A stretch of 64,000 nucleotides of DNA from NCBI GenBank assembly GCA_963782985.1, contig CAWALU010000011.1, forward strand, positions 121,826 through 185,825, in the 5' to 3' direction. The number at the start of each line of letters is the position of its first letter. The first letter of the stretch is position 1. The position numbers and the translations under genes were made by a program. This DNA comes from CAVSWT01 sp963782985 (GTDB lineage: Bacteria; Bacteroidota; Ignavibacteria; Ignavibacteriales; Ignavibacteriaceae). The notes beneath the pieces are model-generated. The model was not told where the DNA came from, ran no database searches, and was given only the letters and a program-made list of their open reading frames with translations. Of the stretch, positions 60,782-64,000 are shown piece after piece.

Positions 60782-61897
60782 ATGTTAATCGGGGTTCCAA
60801 AAGAAATAAAAACAAATGAAAATAGAGTAGCGTTGCTGCCGGTTGGCGCATCCATTTTAATTTCCAACGGTCATAAAGTTTTAGTTGAAACAAACGCCGG
60901 CGTGGGCAGCGGATTTAGCGATGAAGATTATAAAAATGTGGGCGCTGAAATAGCTTCTACTCCCAAAGAAGTTTTTGCAAACGCTGATATGATTATGAAA
61001 GTTAAAGAACCTATTAATGATGAATATACAATGATACGCGAAGGACAAATTGTATTTACTTATTTTCATTTTGCAGCAAGCAAAATATTAACCGAAGCAA
61101 TGATGAAAAATAAATGCGTGGGCATTGCTTATGAAACAGTTCAAAAATCTGACCGTTCGCTTCCTCTATTAATTCCGATGAGCGAAGTTGCCGGAAGAAT
61201 GGCTCCCCAGGAAGGCGCAAAGTATTTAGAAAAAGCTATGGGCGGAAGAGGAGTTTTATTGGGCGGCGTTCCCGGAACCGGTCCCGCAGAAGTTATGGTT
61301 TTAGGCGGCGGAATTGTTGGAACAAACGCCGCAAAAATTGCCGCGGGTTTTGGCGCTAGGGTTACAATTTTTGATAATAATTTATATAGATTAAGATATC
61401 TTGATGACGTTATGCCGAAAAATGTTTCCACCATGATGTCTAACGAATATTATATTCGACAAGCATTGCCTAAAGCTGATTTAGTAATTGGCGCGGTTTT
61501 AATCCCAGGCGCAAAAGCTCCTAAATTAATTACGCGCGATATGCTTAGTCTTATGCAGGAAGGTTCGGTTGTTGTTGATGTTTCTGTTGATCAAGGAGGA
61601 TGTATTGAAACTTGTAAGCCCACAACTCACGATAACCCAACTTATGTTGTGGATGGGGTTCTTCACTATTGCGTTGCAAATATGCCCGGCGCTGTTCCGT
61701 TTACTTCTACATTAGCTTTAACAAACGCTACTTTGCCTTATGCAGTTGAGATTGCAAATAAAGGATTTGAAAAAGCCGTTAAGACAAACCCGGAAATTAA
61801 ATTAGGCTTGAATGTAATTGACGGAAAAATTGTTTACAAAGGCGTATCGGATGCCTTCGATTTTAAATATTATGACGTTGATTCATTAATAAACTAA
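60782..61897 (+). CDS. ald: alanine dehydrogenase
   Basis: NAD-dependent oxidation of L-alanine to pyruvate and ammonium, in the cytoplasm. 371 residues. MLIGVPKEIKTNENRVALLP (substrate Arg), MIMKVKEP (Lys near 75), FTYFHFA (catalytic His near 96), the NAD loop VMVLGGGIVGTNAAKIA and VVVDVSVDQGGCIET (catalytic Asp near 270) are all canonical. A divergent paralogue lies at 38897-40018. Ribosome site AGAGGTG precedes the ATG. A terminator follows. Confidence 0.95.
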   Translation: MLIGVPKEIKTNENRVALLPVGASILISNGHKVLVETNAGVGSGFSDEDYKNVGAEIASTPKEVFANADMIMKVKEPINDEYTMIREGQIVFTYFHFAASKILTEAMMKNKCVGIAYETVQKSDRSLPLLIPMSEVAGRMAPQEGAKYLEKAMGGRGVLLGGVPGTGPAEVMVLGGGIVGTNAAKIAAGFGARVTIFDNNLYRLRYLDDVMPKNVSTMMSNEYYIRQALPKADLVIGAVLIPGAKAPKLITRDMLSLMQEGSVVVDVSVDQGGCIETCKPTTHDNPTYVVDGVLHYCVANMPGAVPFTSTLALTNATLPYAVEIANKGFEKAVKTNPEIKLGLNVIDGKIVYKGVSDAFDFKYYDVDSLIN

Positions 61898-61904
61898 TCA
61901 GTCC

Positions 61905-61931
61905 TTCCGAATTTATATCGGAATCTTTTTT
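61905..61931 (+). terminator. intrinsic terminator after ald
   Basis: TTCCGA pairs with TCGGAA around a seven-base loop (ATTTATA), followed by TCTTTTTT. Begins eight bases after the ald stop. Confidence 0.8.
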
Positions 61932-61954
61932 AGAAGATTTATCATTGGAGTAAT

Positions 61955-61986
61955 GGAGTAGTGGAATATTTTTTTTACGCTACTCC
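61955..61986. repeat. 7-bp inverted repeat before nuoG
   Basis: GGAGTAG and CTACTCC enclose an A/T-rich 18-base loop. It lies in the 196-base gap between ald and nuoG and may belong to a leader hairpin; no known motif. Confidence 0.35.
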
Positions 61987-62093
61987 CGCAATTTAAATGC
62001 ATGTTTACTCTGCGATAAACTCAGACTGACAATTTTGATTAATTATTATTAAGTTTTAACTCTTAAAAAATAAGTTTTATTCAAGGATAGGAA

Positions 62094-63770
62094 ATGCCAA
62101 AATTTGTTTTAGATGGAAATGAAATAGAATTTAAACAAGGGCAGACAATTATTCAGGCGGCAAAAGATCACGGCGTAATTATTCCGCATTTTTGCTGGCA
62201 CCCTGAGTTATCAATTTCAGGCAATTGCCGAATTTGTCTGGTTGAAGTTGAAAAAATTCCAAAGCTCGTTATCGCTTGTTCAACTTTAGCTTCGGAGGGA
62301 ATGGTTGTTCATACGCAATCTGAAAAAACATTAAGCGCCCGAAACGCCGTAATGGAATTTTTATTAATTAATCATCCCTTGGATTGCCCCATTTGCGATG
62401 AAGCCGGCGAATGCAAATTACAAGATTATGCTTATCTTCACAGCACGGGAGAAAGCAGATTTAAAGATGAAAAAAATCATAAAGATAAACGAGTTGAACT
62501 TGGTCCGTATGTAATGTTCGACGCTGAACGATGTATTTCTTGTTCGCGCTGTATTCGTTTTTGCGATGAGATAGCTAAAGACCCAGAATTAACTTTTATT
62601 AAACGAGGCGACCGCGTTACAATTGTAACTTATCCCGGCGAACAGTTAGATAATCCTTACTCAATTAACACAACCGATATTTGTCCGGTTGGCGCATTAA
62701 CAAATCGCGATTTTAGATTTAACGCAAGAGTGTGGGATATGTCTTCCAATCCTTCAATTTGCCCCGGCTGCGCGCGCGGATGCAACACCGAAGTTTGGGT
62801 TAGAAATAATCAAATTATGAGATTGACGCCAAGATTTAACGAAGACGTTAATAGTTATTGGATGTGCGATTACGGAAGAATAAATACTTTTAAACATATT
62901 AATGCCGATGACAGGGTAGATGGTCCGCATAAAAGAAGAGAAGGTTCTCTCGTTAAAATAGGCTGGGATGAAGCTTTTGCTGCAGCCGCTTCTGAGTTAA
63001 AAGCTTTTGGCAAAGATGAAATTGCATTTATAGGCTCGGCGTTTGCAACTTGCGAGGACAATTATGTTTTTGCAAAATTTGCTAAATCAATTATTGGCTC
63101 TAAAAATTTAGACTTTATTAAATATATTGATCCTTCCTTTGAAGATGATGTTTTACGCAGAGCCGATAAAACTCCAAATTCGCTCGGCGCAAAGTTAGTT
63201 GGCATAACTCCAAATAAAGATGGACTTAATGCCGATGGAATTATCAAAGGAATTAAAGAAGGAAAAATAAAAGCGCTGTATATTATTGAAGATGATTTAG
63301 TTGCAGCAAACCCTGAACTTGCAGATTCACTTGCTAAGCTAGATTTATTAATTGTTCATGCGACTAATTTCAATAAGACTGCAGCCATTGCCGATATTGT
63401 TTTTCCCGCTGCAACTCATTCTGAAAAAAATGGAACTTTCGTAAATTTTGAAGGAATGGTTCAAAGGTTAAAACCCGCTGTTTCTACCACTGAATTTGAT
63501 AGAGCAATTGATGGCATGATGTTGAGCAGGCTCGATAAATTCGGCACTCAATTCGACCGCTGGGCTAAAGGCAATAAACGCGACGCAAGATCAACCTGGA
63601 AAATTTTAGTCGGGCTTTCTTCCACTATGGGACAAAAAATGAAATTTAATATTGCTGAAGATGTGTTTGCAGAAATATCAAAAAACATAAATGAATTTCA
63701 TTCGTTGGATTACGACGTTATTGGTGAAAAGGGCGCAATGTTACAAGCGTCTGTTGCAGAAAAAATTTAA
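62094..63770 (+). CDS. nuoG: NADH-quinone oxidoreductase subunit G (short form)
   Basis: Electron-carrying subunit of the peripheral arm of complex I. 558 residues, shorter than the 900-residue E. coli form. The [2Fe-2S] ferredoxin domain has IPHFCWHPELSISGNCRICLVEV; the His-Cys cluster NHPLDCPICDEAGECKLQDY; the next cluster CISCSRCIRFCDE with DICPVGALT; and the N7-like CPGCARGCNTEVWV precedes a reduced molybdopterin-type domain (residues about 220-530) with ATHSEKNGTFVNFEGMVQR. Cluster ligands are complete. nuoH follows after 21 bases; nuoE/nuoF are not in the window. Confidence 0.95.
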   Translation: MPKFVLDGNEIEFKQGQTIIQAAKDHGVIIPHFCWHPELSISGNCRICLVEVEKIPKLVIACSTLASEGMVVHTQSEKTLSARNAVMEFLLINHPLDCPICDEAGECKLQDYAYLHSTGESRFKDEKNHKDKRVELGPYVMFDAERCISCSRCIRFCDEIAKDPELTFIKRGDRVTIVTYPGEQLDNPYSINTTDICPVGALTNRDFRFNARVWDMSSNPSICPGCARGCNTEVWVRNNQIMRLTPRFNEDVNSYWMCDYGRINTFKHINADDRVDGPHKRREGSLVKIGWDEAFAAAASELKAFGKDEIAFIGSAFATCEDNYVFAKFAKSIIGSKNLDFIKYIDPSFEDDVLRRADKTPNSLGAKLVGITPNKDGLNADGIIKGIKEGKIKALYIIEDDLVAANPELADSLAKLDLLIVHATNFNKTAAIADIVFPAATHSEKNGTFVNFEGMVQRLKPAVSTTEFDRAIDGMMLSRLDKFGTQFDRWAKGNKRDARSTWKILVGLSSTMGQKMKFNIAEDVFAEISKNINEFHSLDYDVIGEKGAMLQASVAEKI

Positions 63771-63791
63771 TATTACTGTAGGATTCAAGAA

Positions 63792-64000
63792 ATGAATATT
63801 TGGGAAATATTAGCATTCAGCATTATTAAAATATTAATAACGCTTACTGTTATGCTTTTAACTGTTTCGTATCTCGTTTATTTTGAAAGAAGAATTAGCG
63901 CCTGGGCGCAAGATAGATTAGGACCAAACAGAGTTGGCTGGGAAGGCGTTCTGCAGCCTTTCGCAGACGTTTTAAAATTATTATTAAAAGAAGATATCGT
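63792..64000 (+). CDS. nuoH: NADH-quinone oxidoreductase subunit H (3' partial)
   Basis: Membrane subunit of complex I forming part of the quinone chamber. Only the first 69 codons are inside the window. After the first helix (LAFSIIKILITLTVMLLTVSYLVYF) comes ERRISAWAQDRLGPNRVGWEGVLQPFADVLKLLLKED, the strongly conserved NuoH loop. ATG 63792 follows nuoG by 21 bases, which suggests a nuoG-nuoH operon continuing past the window edge. Confidence 0.95.
   Translation, partial: MNIWEILAFSIIKILITLTVMLLTVSYLVYFERRISAWAQDRLGPNRVGWEGVLQPFADVLKLLLKEDI

Overview
The window is an AT-rich, densely coded bacterial chromosome segment, most likely from class Ignavibacteria (Bacteroidota/Chlorobi side). Supporting signs are a type IX secretion sorting tail with the NFPNPFNPTTKINYT motif, DUF4783 and DUF5683 proteins, carboxypeptidase-regulatory-domain envelope proteins, a short NuoG, a meso-DAP type MurE, and a perfect CIRCE element with an E. 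coli-like -35/-10 promoter at groES. The genus cannot be fixed from the sequence alone.

Layout. 1-14125: a division and cell-wall (dcw) cluster on the + strand, ftsI-type PBP (cut by the window edge), murE, murF, mraY, murD, ftsW, murG, an unrecognised membrane gene, murC, ftsQ, ftsA, ftsZ. Genes abut or overlap by 1-4 bases (TAATG/ATGA), which suggests one translationally coupled operon. A 42-codon membrane ORF follows ftsZ. 14332-21144: a zinc-ribbon protein and YajQ (-), a GT2-GtrA glycosyltransferase and a GT-C-like membrane protein (+), a three-gene envelope operon (-), and a pirin (-). 21314-21949: an unusual locus on the - strand with an intact tRNA-Pro(CGG), a GIY-YIG nuclease ORF, a 5' half of a second tRNA-Pro-like gene, and a 77-bp tandem array of 3' tRNA halves. 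22096-25246: the pyrR-pyrB-pyrC operon and the tail of a T9SS cargo gene, carrying nine inferred single-base indels.

25-42 kb: envelope lipoproteins; a DUF4783 protein coupled to a 1278-residue NtrY-like histidine kinase; an AddA-like helicase-nuclease; a split-barrel flavoprotein; a fused SpmA-SpmB protein; a 2-hydroxyacid dehydrogenase; a divergent alanine dehydrogenase; an acetyl-CoA hydrolase/CoA-transferase family protein; a metallophosphatase; and an AAA-like protein without a Walker A loop. 42.9-50 kb: a signalling and envelope group with lipoproteins, a GAF-sigma54 activator, a PEGA-domain Ser/Thr kinase and a DUF5683 protein. 50-56 kb (-): a 1301-residue TPR protein with three CbbX/SpoVK-type AAA+ domains, the last apparently inactive, then groEL (one frameshift) and groES under CIRCE control. 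56.3 kb to the end (+): CPBP protease, pdxJ, a SatD/DUF3307 pair preceded by three 19-bp palindromes, an M16 peptidase, a canonical alanine dehydrogenase, nuoG and the start of nuoH.

The most interesting items are the tRNA-Pro/GIY-YIG array, the evenly spaced TTCAACC-N5-GGTTGAA operators before satD, and the triple AAA+ protein. The nine clustered indels (plus one in groEL) look more like sequence errors than biology, because every reading frame continues family-like on both sides of each break.
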